Origin: Brachynemurus nebulosus
Lineage: Eukaryota > Arthropoda > Insecta > Neuroptera > Myrmeleontidae
Assembly (NCBI GenBank): GCA_035578155.1
Contig: JAPWDM010000005.1
Coordinates: 44,342,454-44,406,453 of the forward strand
DNA: 64,000 nt
Direction: 5' to 3'
In this document: positions 11,072-22,319 of the stretch, piece after piece
Numbering within the stretch: position 1 is the first letter of the stretch
Layout of the letters: each line of letters starts with the position of its first letter
Program-made: the position numbers and the translations under genes
The notes under the pieces: model-generated
What the model was told of the DNA's origin: nothing
Databases searched by the model: none
The model's input: only the letters and a program-made list of their open reading frames with translations

Positions 11072-11281
11072 AGTGAATTCGCGAAATATTGTTGTTTTTT
11101 GTGTTTATGGAACAGTCAAGCAACGGATAACCTCTATATTCGGAAAGATTGGCCTGGAAGAAATTCGTATCAACCAGGAAGTGATAATGTCAAGCACCCA
11201 CCTCTTGTTGATCCCAAAAATGTTATATTACCTTTCCTACATACTAAGTTAGGACTAATGAAGAATTTAATCAGGGCTATG
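11072..11281 (+). CDS. Exon-like fragment of an uncharacterised, transposon-associated protein family
   Basis: This 210-bp block is open throughout and reads in phase from a good acceptor (a TTGCAG ending at 11071) to a GT donor right after the ATG codon at 11279-11281 (GTAGGA follows). The 70-residue product has the pattern KYCCFLCLWNSQ near residues 5-16, then KDWPGR, PGSDNV, PPLVDP, LP-x-LH-x-KLG and LMKNLIRAM at its end. From memory, the series YCCFLC-x-W, WP-x-R, PLV, LPPLH-x-KLGLMKNFVKAM occurs in a family of uncharacterised proteins scattered through arthropod and cnidarian genomes, often many copies per genome and probably of mobile origin. I cannot give its biochemical function. Departures such as LPFLHTKLG rather than LPPLHIKLG suggest divergence or early decay. 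I find no neighbouring exons in the window, so it may be an orphan exon, a pseudogene piece, or part of a gene with introns longer than this window. Confidence 0.55.
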
Positions 11282-11857
11282 GTAGGAATGATTTTTTTTG
11301 TTAAAATCACATTATGTTTTAAATAGGTATATGTTTTTTTTTTTTTTTTTTTTAAATTGAAATTTTCTACGTATTTTCTCAATTTTTATTGTAGTATGAG
11401 ATCCCTAAATCTAGACCTGTTACAACAAATTCATTATTAGTTTCTTGCAATCACATAATATTTTGTGTCGTCGACAAAAGTTGAACATTTGTTCCTTTGT
11501 GTAATGAACATCTTCCCTCATTTTTTTGTTTTAAATCAGTTAATTGCTAACTGAGCTAGGAGTAAAAGGAAAAAGGGAAGAAGTAATTCATGTACCCTGA
11601 AGTCCAAATTGGTTGATAGGACAGGTTACAAATGTGGAGTGACATTTCAAAACATGTTTTGTCATAAAAATTTCCAACTGGGGTTATGCATATCATGATT
11701 GATTCACTAGGTTACGTGACCAACACATATTGGCTGTGAAGTTAGGTACACAGAAGTGATATTATCAAAAGTGTTTCGTCCAATCCATTTGTTCAAACAA
11801 TGTTTTATTCTATATACATATACCTAAGCCTTTTTTTTGCTTTAAAAAAAATTAATG
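11282..11857. other. Putative intron or flanking DNA
   Basis: Starts with the GT donor of the exon-like block and contains a T20 run (11334-11353). A second TTATTGTAG acceptor-like site lies at about 11393, but the sequence after it does not continue the expected protein family. Confidence 0.4.
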
Positions 11858-12351
11858 AAATAGTATATTGTGCAATAAGTGCGGGAAATTGTCGGTTGCC
11901 CACGAAAGCGAAGTTGAGCGCACGAACGTAGTGAGTGCGTTCATTCGCTTGAGTGGGCAATCGAAAATCCCGCACGTGTTGCACATACTATTTTTTATTA
12001 CGTATTTCACATAATTTTTTCTATTATTATGACTATTTTTGACATTTTTATTACTTTTTAAAATAATATTATTAAGTGTTCATCTTTTTTTTTTCTGAAT
12101 TAATTATTGTTTAAATTACTTTGTTGGTGGTTTCTATAGAAATAATTATGAAATATTTATTAAATGAAAAATCAAGAGGCGGCTTTGCGTGTTTTTATTA
12201 AATTTTGGGTGTTTTATTTTCAATTTACGTGTGGAAAGTTACTTTCCGCACGCAAAAAAGTATGTGGGAAGAGTACAGTGGGCAAACAGCTATTTTGTGT
12301 ACAGAAATGTGTGCGCCAAGTTAGTACTTCTCCCGCAGGAGTAATAAAAAA
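11858..12351 (+). mobile_element. Foldback/hairpin element, copy 1
   Basis: About 490 bp long and matched in reverse complement by 62425-62927. It has two internal hairpins. The first is a large one at about 11870-11985, with GTGCGGGA and TCCCGCAC arms and the words TTGCCCAC, GAAAGCGAA and TTCGCTTGAGTGGGCAA. The second is a small near-perfect one at 12228-12252, where CGTGTGGAAAGT faces ACTTTCCGCACG across one base. The outer ATAGTATATTGTGCAA end resembles the 5.23 kb hairpin. The frame 12164-12361 lies wholly within it and is a chance ORF. Confidence 0.8.
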
Positions 12352-15204
12352 TCAATTCTAATTGTATTTTAAATCATGTTACCTATATCTACGAATAACA
12401 CAACTTGAGGAACGCCAACTATTAAATAAATAATACCCTAAATAGTGTTTGGTGAATTTCCAAAATTTTAGCAACACCGAAAAAAACAAGTTTTGAATTA
12501 TCATTCTACAAATTTTCAAACAATTTTGATAATGGACATATTGATCGAGTTATAAAATAAAAGCGGTATTTTCAGCAAAGAAAAGTGTTTTTATTTATTA
12601 ATTTGTAGTTTTTATCGGCTCGAATTTTGCTTGTACTAAATGTGAAAGTGGGAAAAATGCATTTATTTGGTACTTGTATGCAATGTTAACAAAATTATAC
12701 ATATATATCATTCGATTATTTAAATCACTGATAATTTAAGAATTCAATTTATTCAAAGAATGCGATTATGCCCATTACTAATATTAACGTACTAAAATAT
12801 TCGGCTGCTATGAATTCGGTTGATAGTAGAATTCCATAATAAAAAAAAATAGAATTCCATAATAAAAGTTGCGGGTTACTAAAATCTCATTTTATTTACA
12901 AAAAAGAAAAAAATTGACACTTGACAATAAAGTCTCTACTTTCTAGATTTATGATGTAAATAAAAAGACCATTGTACTCACAAAAATTACATTACATCTT
13001 GTACGAAAATTGACACTATCAAAATAAATTTCGGTCTTTGAATATATTATCTCCATCAATTTTGTTTCCAACTAAATAAAAAGAAAATTTTTCTGTACAT
13101 ACATACATACCGAATGGGGGTAGTAGTGGGGTAACAACAGGGCGAAAGAGGGAAGGATGTACTGACTGCACTCATTCGGCCATTCATCTCGTGATTTATT
13201 TGAGCTTATCTGTATGTAGTTTTGTGAGCTACACATGATATGGACACAGGGGGGGACACGGGGTGTTTATTTATTTTTATTGATCTTAAAACCATTTTCA
13301 CTTTGGTTGTGTTGTATGTGTGCGAAAAATGTATCCAAAGCAAATGTTAGTACATTTATTTATTCTACTTTATCTAAGAGTTATGCACTGTTTGCTGTAA
13401 AGTTATAACCAGATATAATATATAATCGAAGAATTATGGAGATATAATAAATCGATTCGAGGGACGAACGCGGTCGATTGAAATTATATACGAAGTACTT
13501 TTTAATCTTTAGACAGACCGGTCCGGTCAAATGTTACATTGGATGGACGGTCGACCGCACGGTCAATTCAATATATGCATTTAAGTGTACGTGTTTACAC
13601 CATTCCGATGTAGTCAACCATCCGATCAATTTTGAAGTGGACAATAAAATACTTGAATAAAATAATTTTAATGCAAAAGTAATAAAACCAAAAAGTAAAT
13701 ACATTGTATTAGAGATGTCGATTTTAAATCGATTAATCGAAGCTTAAAAAATCGATTCTTTTTCGATTTTTTTTATTTGAATCGATTCATGAATCGATTA
13801 TTAAAAGTAAGAGATCGATAACCGATTTTTTCCAAAAATAACTTCATTTTAGTAGTAATTCTACAAAGAAACATGTGTTAAAATGAAACACCAAAAGCTC
13901 TGTTGTTAATTGTCACTTTTTACTCGTTATATCAACGAACCCCTCCTATGGTTCTATATAAGTCAGACTATTAATACAAAAGGAAGGAAGAGACCACCTA
14001 TCTGTGCAAACGACGATCCCTTTCCCACAAAAGCGACTTATTTAGAAAACATTTTTTTGTCAATTTGTTTGAAATTTTTGAATAAACTTGGTTCAATTCG
14101 TGATATTCGTCCTACATATTCAATTGCCTTATTTTTTATAATTATAATTAAAAAGTTAACTCATTCATCGCCTTTACAAATATAATATAAGGCGTTTTTA
14201 CACGATATTACCGATATTACCTATGTACACAAAAGAGGAAAACGTGATAAACTGATGAAAACATCTGTATTAATTTTTCTTTTTTTGTTCAAAACCAATA
14301 TCTACTTACAAACACTTAAATACCATCATTTTTCGTTTGTGTCATATTTTTATCTAAATAGTCTTGCGATTTGACCGGATTGGTATGAATATTCAATTTG
14401 CGTCAAATTGCAGCCGTGTTACGGTCTCTCGAACCGGTTTGTTCGATCTATTATAGTGGCTGTAGAGATTCAAGGTGTACCTATACTTATCATACATTTA
14501 GAAAAAAATCGTCAAGCGCGTGTTAGATATATATTAAGTCCGGATGTCATAGGGCCTATAAATTTTTTTAATTTAGGTGCTACATGATGCCATAAAATTT
14601 TTTTTTCACTCTTCAATTTACGGCTTCAAAGTCTATCGAAAATCTTCGAAACCCTGGAAAAAATTGTTTCTGAAAAATAATCAACTTTAACTAAATCCAA
14701 CAGAAATTAGACAAAAAAAAAAAAAATACCCTCGGAATTCAATCAATTTTATTGCGGGAAGGAGTAGACTCATTTTCGTTGACTCACTTAAATACTTTTT
14801 TGAAGATGTCTAAAACATTGCAATTTAAAATTATTTAACAACTGTTTAACATCTTCTTACAGACTCGACCTGTTTGTTTGTTAATAAAGTGGCACATCTG
14901 TAACGTTGTAAAATATTTTTCTAGAAAAGTGGAGGAATCTTCCTTCTCCACAAAACTACGAGTGGAATATTGTAATCATTTTTATTCACTTGAAAAAATA
15001 ATGAATAAAAATCTGTAACAAGTTTTATCACTTGAAACTCTACATATAAAATGATCGTCGTGAAAATTTTCTACGGTATGTTGATGCTGGTACATGGCTA
15101 ACGGTGATACACATCGGGAGAAAAGTTCGAGACAACAAGATCAATTACGTGATAATTTGACTTCGTATATCTTCTTGAAAGAAGTATATTTTCCATGACT
15201 TCAA
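12352..15204. other. No gene seen
   Basis: AT-rich DNA. An 18-bp word (TAGAATTCCATAATAAAA) is nearly duplicated at 12826 and 12850. Short frames at 13478-13660 and 13910-14185 show no recognisable domain. A possible hAT end at 13714 is listed separately. Confidence 0.5.
13714..13830 (+). repeat. hAT-like one-ended fragment rich in ATCGATTAATCG words
   Basis: It begins GAGATGTCGATTTTAAATCG and has repeated ATCGATT motifs, resembling the terminus of the complete hAT MITE at 15421 (TAGTGATGTCGAA then TCGATTAATCG). No matching opposite end is visible nearby, so it is probably a solo or truncated copy. Confidence 0.45.
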
Positions 15205-15400
15205 GTTGATCAAGTGGTTAGTATGTATCTCCGACCTTGTCTGATAGACTGTGACTTCGAACCCGACCGAGAGAGATACGTCATCACTCATCACCAACAT
15301 TACTAAACCTTCAGTTAATTATCAGTAATCATTAGACACCAGACCTTCTACCAGAAAAATGCACACCGCATTAGTTGTGGCGTATATCTAATCAACAAAT
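15205..15400 (+). mobile_element. tRNA-derived SINE
   Basis: An A-box-like TTGATCAAGTGGTTAGTA at about 15206-15223 is followed 42 nt later by a B-box-like GACTTCGAACCC at 15253-15264, then a body with a TCATCACTCATCACC motif. The tRNA cloverleaf is degenerate. It ends just before the target duplication of the hAT element, whose insertion seems to have struck the SINE's 3' flank. It differs from the SINE at 8.9 kb. Confidence 0.65.
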
Positions 15401-15412
15401 ATATAGCGACAT

Positions 15413-15906
15413 ATACCTATTAGTGATGTCGAATCGAGATGCAATTAGTCGATTAATCGATTAAAGTTGTTTTTTCCGACAAAATTAGTCATTAATCGAA
15501 AATATCGAGCATAGAATAGTCGACTAATCGACTAAATTTTTAGTCGAATTCATGAATAGGGTAATCTTTGTAACTCTTTCAAAAACAATGTTTTAAATTT
15601 AATTATTGACTTTTATTATTATTTAAAAAAAAAAAAAAAAAAAGAAAAAAATTACATATTACAATGTATTATTCACATAAAAGTAAAAAATCATAAAAAA
15701 AGATAATTTTTAGTTTTCACTTTTTCGAGTCATAAATAATGCAGAAAAATTATTAAATTAATCGTCTTTAGTCATTTAAAAAAATATTAGTCATTTTAGT
15801 CATTTAGTCGACAGTAAAATAGTTGATTAAAAAGTGACCAAAAGTAAACAAAATTAGTCGACTAAACCGATTAATCGATTAATTATTCGACATCACTAAT
15901 ACCTAT
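15413..15906. mobile_element. hAT MITE with perfect 8-bp target duplication
   Basis: The element occupies 15421-15898 (478 bp). Both ends read TAGTGATGTCGAAT inward and continue into subterminal ATTAGTCGATTAATCGATTA-type words on both sides. It is flanked by ATACCTAT at 15413-15420 and again at 15899-15906. An exact 8-bp duplication with such ends is diagnostic of the hAT superfamily. There is no transposase, so it would need an autonomous relative. The clean duplication suggests a comparatively recent insertion. Confidence 0.92.
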
Positions 15907-17221
15907 ATATTTTTTTTCCTTAAAAGCGTCGAATATAAGCCAGTAAACATAAGTTAGTTAGTAGTAGTTAGTAAGATATGGCAATATAGTATGGAAGTGT
16001 ATGAAATGGCAATAGCCAAAAACGAAAATTTTATTCATTTTTCAGTATTTCCCCAACTGATCTAGACTTCACTTATTAAGGAATGTTCTCTAACTGGGGA
16101 CCACGATCCACTTCATTTTTCTCTATTTGACTGGTCGAAAATTTGATTGTCTATACTTTGGTAAGTTACCGACACAGCTTAGCAGAAATATTATACAATG
16201 GACAGATCGTAAAATGTCTTTGCTGATCTCGAAAATTGTCTTGATTAGTAATAGTAAAACAAACTGATCGAAATTATATCGTAAAATACTATTTTGTTAT
16301 AATATATTTGTTAAGATCTACTTTTCTATTTCAAGTTCATTTACCGAGAAATGTAGAAATTACGAATGTGTGATATGAGGTAGTTTCACAAAAATATTCT
16401 TTTGTGTCCCTATTACTCAGGTAGAAAATTATTAAAATAAAGGATAATAATGAATATCGGCTAACAAATTTTTGGGACTGTACTGTGTGCAGATAAAATG
16501 TAGATAAAACAAGTATATAATCTTTATTTTGTTGTCTTTATTCTTTATAGAATAATTTTATTTAGCATATACTGCACCGAAGTGTAAGTATGCATTTATT
16601 ATGCAACAAATTTTCAGTACAATTTGACGGTAACTACCAAAGTAGGGTGGACGAATCTTGAATAATTCTTTAAGTAATATTTTGCGGCAAATAGGATAGA
16701 CAGGTTTACTTCCAAGAAAATAAATTCAAGTTATCATTTTATTGAATTCAAACTATTTTGTATAATAAGAACGAACTCAACCACCATTAGTTTGAATACA
16801 TGGTTAGTAGGGGTGCACTAGATGGCAGTCACTAGTCAAGTTAACATAATGGATCACATACATATCTCCGGTGCATATGCTCGTACGGCTTCGTGTACAT
16901 ACATTCAAAGCATAGAAGTGGCTACGATACGGGGAAAAGTTAAGAGTACAAAAGAAAAGTTAAGCAAATTTCAAAATGAAATTTTATGTAAAACTTTTTA
17001 GAAAGAAAATGAACTACTTCCGATAAAAGCAATCTAAAATAAATGTACATTAACGTAAATATATCTGACGAAGGTAGGTAACATGCTTCCACTTCTTCGA
17101 CTTTGTCTACGTCGACTATGTATTTGTCAAGGAATTTTATTTATTGTCTAAATATTTCAATGCTAAAATGACTTTCTAATGTAATTTTCAAATAATAACC
17201 ATTTTAACATTAAAGTTTTTC
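15907..17221. other. No gene seen
   Basis: AT-rich DNA without repeats I can support. No open frame above 60 codons. Confidence 0.5.
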
Positions 17222-17300
17222 GACTATTGAAACAAAATAAGTTAGGGTTCCGTAGTCAAAATCTCGGAACTCTTAGTTTCGTTAAATTTGTCCCGCCATC
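17222..17300 (+). repeat. Fragment of the AGGGTTCCGTAG repeat family
   Basis: CGACTATTGAAACAAAATAA is followed by TTAGGGTTCCGTAGTCAAAA. The first word recurs at 19156 and the second at 32278, so these are pieces of one dispersed family. AGGGTTCCGTA is a word I know from repetitive DNA of many insects. Confidence 0.6.
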
Positions 17301-17723
17301 ACTTTCTCATAATTTTCACTAAGTTTGGGATGAATATTTGATAACTGTTCGGAATACTGAAAAACTATTTGGCTGAATAATAAACAGTAGAAAAAAATGA
17401 AATCTGACGCAATTATTTACTTTTACTAAAAATAAAGAGATTAATGTCACAAATTCATACTTCAAAAACGTTTATTTATTTATTTATTTTTTTTCATATC
17501 TAACTGCTAATAATCCACGAACGCGGGGTCGAAAATAAACGATGTACCTACCCGCATTAGGCCTACCCGTTTCTGAAAGCCCCGCGTCCTGACAGATTTT
17601 TTAAAATCAAAAACTTAGATATGATACTCATTTACTTAATGAAATCAAAATTAGTTACGCAATTATGTTTTCCAGAATCATAATTTTACAAATATTATAT
17701 ACCCTCCAATATTTAAAAATATG
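17301..17723. other. Unassigned; GC-rich inverted patch
   Basis: Contains a TTTA run followed by a GC-rich stretch at 17515-17595, with ACGCGGGGTC facing AAAGCCCCGCGTC as a weak inverted pair. Possibly the end of an unrecognised element. Confidence 0.4.
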
Positions 17724-18672
17724 TAGGGAAGACTGGGGTAAAGTGGCCACTCTAAGACAAAATGTTGTATAGTTTATTTTTTTGAAAAGAAATACAGATT
17801 AATATAAATACAGATATACAGATAAATAAGTATTTAGCATGTAGTTGGTTTAGTGCAGAACCAATAACCATCAATATATCAACAATATCTTGAAAGGTAT
17901 TTTTGCAATTTTTGTCTTTCGCAACATGTGCAAAGTGACCACTTTACCCCATTATGTTGGGTAAAGTGGCCAGGGGTACCCATTTTAACCCAAAAAGAAT
18001 ACTTGAAGTAATAAACATGTTTATATACAAAATCAAACTATATTTGTATCATTAACTATTATATATCAACGGACAACAGACGGACGGACATTGAAGTCTC
18101 ATCATAAGGGTTCCTTTTTCACATTTTTTCTCGGAACCCTAAAAATTTATTTCAGACAATTCTTTTGTTTATAAGATATATAAAACTAAATAAAAGTTCT
18201 GAATTTAATATAACATGTTAAAATATTCTAAGAATTCAATTTGAGCAGCGATCAGAAACTCTGGCCACTTTGCCCCATTATAAGTCTGGCCACTTTACCC
18301 CCTTAGACGCCATTTCGGCATACTTCAACTAATTTCAAGAAATAATTTTTTGATTCATCGATAACTATGTTATTTTAAAGGTAATTAGACAGAGTTTTTA
18401 GCTATCCCAATTAAAAAATTGTATTCATAATTAATAAAAAAATAATGAGAAGACAATGTAAAACTTACTTGACATCAACACTCGAAAATTCAGAAAATTC
18501 GTTATAATTCATACAATCTAGGGAACTGATCATTGGCGTTTTAATAGAATACTAGTGGCTTGTCTACAAGTTAGTATTCAGCTTCGCCACAAGATTGGAA
18601 TAGTTTCCGGTGAGTAAAGGCCAATCAATGACCACTCTACCTCCACTGGCCACTTTACCCCAGTCTCCCCTA
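17724..18672. mobile_element. TA-flanked TIR element with iterated GGGGTAAAGTGGCC words
   Basis: The left end TAGGGAAGACTGGGGTAAAG and the inverted right end TAGGGGAGACTGGGGTAAAG differ at one position; the match runs for 26 bp. The outermost TA on each side fits a TA target. The core word GGCCACTTTRCCCC or its complement also occurs internally near 17936, 17960, 18266 and 18287, giving at least six sites. No transposase frame remains. The TA target and the GGG-rich end resemble the Tigger-like elements at 27.6 and 50.4 kb, so pogo/Tigger membership is possible. Confidence 0.85.
18066..18142 (-). repeat. AGGGTTCCG repeat fragment inside the TA-flanked element
   Basis: On the minus strand it reads AGGGTTCCGAGAAAAAATGT, then a second AAGGAACCCTTATGATGAG, then GTCCGTCCGTCTG. 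This layout is widespread in insect repeats. Its position inside 17724-18672 implies it inserted later or was captured. Confidence 0.6.
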
Positions 18673-18769
18673 ATTTATTTGAATTATATTCAAATTTTGA
18701 TATTATTTTGAAAGTTATTCCATTAATAATTAAGTTTACCATTGTGTATACAAAAAAATATTTTTCAAG

Positions 18770-19180
18770 ATTGAAGGTAATAAAATATTACTTCGTTAGT
18801 CAAGACTGATTTGCCTCTTTAGTAATTTTATCCATAAAATATCTATATCAGAAGTGGCAAGGACACAGCTGTTCTATATCAAAAGTAGCAAAGTTGCAGC
18901 GGACCTATGCCAAAAGTAGTAAGGTTGTAGAGATTTTGTACCAAAGGTGGTAAGGTTACAACGGTTCTATACCAAAAGTAGTAAGATCGCAACAGTTCTG
19001 CACTAAGTGGTAAGCTTATGTGGTTCTATGTACTACATAAATACACATTTTTCATTTTTGAGTTTTGTTTGCGAAACATTGATCTACCGACTGAAGAACC
19101 TTTATTTAATGCGTGTCCGAGACGCACTTGATGAATTTTTAACAGTAATGATTTTCGACTGTTGAAGCAAAATAAAACAA
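18770..19180 (+). repeat. 31-bp minisatellite (about 6 units) with family flanks
   Basis: Degenerate units of TATACCAAAAGTAGTAAGGT plus GCAACGGTTC run from about 18845 to 19030. The left flank (CCTCTTTAGTAATTTTATCC) and right flank (TGCGTGTCCGAGACGCACTTGAT, split at 19110-19133) match those of the longer array at 35.8-36.9 kb. Both loci are therefore copies of one element with an internal tandem repeat of variable length. Confidence 0.8.
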
Positions 19181-20176
19181 AAAATTGGTTTTGACTTGTT
19201 TTAAAAATATTCTAGACGGATTATATAATTTTTTTATAGAATGTCTGACTTACTGATATATACTGTAATAAATCTAGATCATATCTTATTAGCTCTTGTA
19301 AAACATAAATTCTGACAACATTGAACCCTTGTACGTGCTCTAAACCTTTTTTTTAGTGTTACACGATTAGAAGATTATTCAGCTGTTTTTCGATATAAAT
19401 CATCAAAAAATTTACCCGAGAAATAGATTGGAAAATTTTCGAAATGATTTTTATAGTTTCAACCATTCCGTTTTATGATTTGGTACCAAAATTTAATTAA
19501 ATTAAAAGCACTAATAGACTTTAATAGTCATGCCAAATTATTACTTTTTAGGGTTTCGTACCTTAAAAAGTGAATCAGGAACCATTATGGTGAGATTTCG
19601 ATTGCCGTTCTTTCGCAGTTCTTACGATTATTTTTCTCAGTAAATTAGTATTGACATTGAAATAAAATTTACTATATTGCTAGAAATTGTGACGGGGTTC
19701 GAAATATGAGGGGAGGGGGTCAAAGCTTAAAAATGAAATATTATTTGATAAGGTTTTGTTTACCTATTTTTGAAGTTGGTTTTAAGGTAATGTTAGCAGT
19801 GGGAGCTTTATGATAACACTAAATATAGTTCAGTTGGCCTTCCACCAACTTTAAAAAGTATAAACTTATACATTGATTTTAATTTATGGCGTAATTATTT
19901 CATACTTTTCCGTGTTTTTATCTTAAAGTCGGTTTTATATTTTTCTTAAAAAGTTGTATTTTTCCTATTAAGTGTTCTTGGCTTTAGGAAACATGTTTAG
20001 TTGACCACCGATAACCTAATCATTTTGGGAATAAAATTTAGGTAAGAAAGTCAGAATCAAAAGTCAAATGGTTTTGGGACAGTTTACAAGAAACACCCTG
20101 CAATCTACGCGTTGATTCAAAAAGATTGCTTCAGGAGTTTCAGTGTCTATCACTGGAGGGCTTCATCAGAGCATTA
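19181..20176. other. No gene; one AGGGTTTCGTACC fragment at 19548-19620
   Basis: Apart from a short member of the AGGGTTCCGTA family near 19548, I see nothing with structure. Confidence 0.5.
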
Positions 20177-20466
20177 TTAACCCTCAAGCTCATGACTGGG
20201 GTCCAAACGGACCCCACGCAAACTTTGAACTAAACTCCTGAACTAGCGAGCAATAGTACCGACATCCTGTGTGAACTATAATTTAGTTCGAAGGTCTCTG
20301 AGCATTATCAGGTCTGTCACACTTCTAGTTGTTGGTTAGGTTGTTACGCAGTGTGTTTACAAATTGTGTGTGGGGTGTGTAATGTAAAGCCCTCCAGTCG
20401 TGAGTTTACGTTCAACTTTTCTGACAGTAAGTTTATTTTATATTTTACATCTAATAATAAATTCAT

Positions 20467-20650
20467 GTGTACTTTTCAAATAAATTATTCACATGTTGCC
20501 AGGTTGATATGAGACAGGCAAGGTACGACTTGTATCTAAGATCAAAAGATAGCAAAAGCCATTCTCATTGTGTTAAGTGTCATCGAGCCATATGTGAAGA
20601 GCACAAACTGCTATTTTGCACCGATTGTGCGATAATTGACAAAATTTTTG
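20467..20650 (+). pseudogene. Remnant of piggyBac transposase C-terminal zinc-binding domain
   Basis: Reading from 20467, residues 27-54 contain HCVKCHRAICEEHKLLFCTDC: Cys35, Cys38, Cys43, His46, Cys51 and Cys54, i.e. C-x2-C-x4-C-x2-H-x4-C-x2-C. This is the cysteine-rich C-terminal domain of piggyBac transposases, which binds the transposon ends. In the family a further C-x2-C pair normally precedes it. Here the equivalent positions are Tyr20 and Tyr23 (TAC and TAT), each one G-to-A change from a Cys codon. The domain is therefore missing two metal ligands. An acceptor-like TTGCCAG precedes 20503. The frame then runs into a nested MITE at 20651 that supplies the artificial C-terminus. The DDE catalytic domain is absent from the element. 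Confidence 0.8.
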
Positions 20651-20813
20651 TACCAGCTCAACCCAACATAAGGTTGCCGGTCAGATGCGCAAATGAAAGA
20701 GTGCGACAACAAGAATTAAACATATAACATATATGCATAAAAGTGTGATAGAAGTTGTGTTTGTCTACTGCGCGTACAACCTTAACCGGCAACCTTATGT
20801 TGGTTGAGCTGTA
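20651..20813. mobile_element. 163-bp MITE nested in the piggyBac remnant
   Basis: The ends are imperfect inverted repeats: TACCAGCTCAACCCAACATA at the left, and the inverse of TACAGCTCAACCAACATAAG at the right. They continue through AAGGTTGCCGG. Truncated relatives lie at 3978-4086 and 37996-38104 inside the TACACGGAGAG family. It is the only two-ended copy here. Confidence 0.85.
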
Positions 20814-21267
20814 TAATAGCTTATCCTGTTGAGTTACTTCAATGTTTTGTATAAATTTATAATAAAAAAATTCTTTAAAACATAATTTTCAATTTACTAA
20901 TTTTTGTCATTTTGAAGTGTCTAAATAAATATACTTTTTTAACAGAATAAAGTGACCGTAATTTTTTTCTATAATCTCCTCTTCAAAACGCCGTTAAAAA
21001 TTTTAAAATTGCTTGAGCGCTTGAAAAGTTACAAATTTTTATTTAAAAAATGAGCTTTTTGCTGATATTTTCTGGTTTTTAGTGTTCTAATGGGTTTTCT
21101 ATGACTTAAATTTGCTTAAAATTAGATTTTATGTAAACCATTCTCTTCCTTATGGGAAAAGAAAGAGAATGGTATACGGTAATGTCGGTTTATCAGGCAT
21201 AGAACCAATTTATTATCAAGAAAACATTGGCGTGCATTTGGACCCCAGTCATGAGCTTGAGGGTTAA

Positions 21268-22319
21268 ATTTTTATGCGACATACCTGGAAGAATCCTTTA
21301 AACAAACAAAAAAAGAATCATCCCAATCGGTTTAAATATACCGAAAAAATAAAGTAAGTAATACCTATACCGAAGTAAAAAATAAAAAATAAAAATAGAA
21401 AATAAATACACTGGAATTGCGGACCTCCTCCTTCTTTGTTTAAAGTCGTTAAAAAGCTTCTAATACATTTTTTTTTATTTTCTCGAAAAATGGAAGCCTG
21501 ACTTTGACTTCAATAAAACGTTTATGAATATATCAAAACAGAGGTTTTCGAATATATTCCCGGGGCTTTCATACACAACCAACAATTTCTTGGAAATATT
21601 TATTTTTCGGATTATAATTTGACTTATGAATTATTAACAAACATACAGTAAAAACCTGAACGTACGGCATCTCAACATTCTTATGTAGGTATATTTTTTT
21701 GTTGATATTCGAATTTTTGGCCGTTTACTGTGTCTAGGTTCGTTATATATGTAGATAATATGTGGTACATTTCGATGATAAAACACATTTGTATATTTTA
21801 CAATAAGTGAGGGTGGCGAGGGGAGTTTGGGGAAACGAAAAGGGGACATACATAAATGAATACTATGCTGTAATTTTATACCGTCTGTTTAATTTTACTT
21901 GAAAGAATATTGTGATATATTATCCAATTTTCCTATTTTAATTATGAATAAAGCTTTATTTTTAGACAATAATAATTTAACATTATTTAAAACATGTTGT
22001 GTACACTAGCTTTAAATTTGTACCATGTTGTAAAATATATTGTGTGTTGTTGTGTAATCTATTTAAACTATAAATAGAAATAAACTTTTAATTTTTTAAT
22101 TGGATGTTAATTCGAAACGATTTATTTTAGTTGTATTAATAAATTGAAAGTTACCTTCGTGTAAATTTTTTAATTTGGAAATTCCAACAGTAAACTCACA
22201 TTTTCAGCATTTTTACAACTTTAAAATTTATTAAAGTTGAACACGCATCAAGCAAAAGTTTTTCGATAATTGGTTTTTCGTAGTTTTCCAGATAAAATGT
22301 AGAATACTAAAGTACAGGT
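21268..22319. other. No gene seen
   Basis: AT-rich DNA. A minus-strand frame at 21634-21849 has no recognisable features. Confidence 0.5.

Larger units (their letters stand above)
20177..21267 (+). mobile_element. piggyBac-derived element with TTAA duplication
   Basis: TTAA at 20177-20180 and 21264-21267 flank a 1083-bp element. Its TIRs are identical for 27 bp, starting CCCTCAAGCTCATGACTGGG. A CCC(T/A) start and TTAA target are the piggyBac signature, and the C-terminal zinc domain of a piggyBac transposase survives inside at about 20503-20628. The catalytic core is gone, so the copy cannot move itself. It was later hit by a 163-bp MITE at 20651-20813. Perfect TIRs alongside an eroded coding region suggest mobilisation in trans after the gene was lost. 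Confidence 0.93.

Noticed and set aside
11394..11490. Second exon after a TTATTGTAG acceptor
   Set aside because: The translated text does not continue the protein family of the 11.07 kb block and soon meets a stop.
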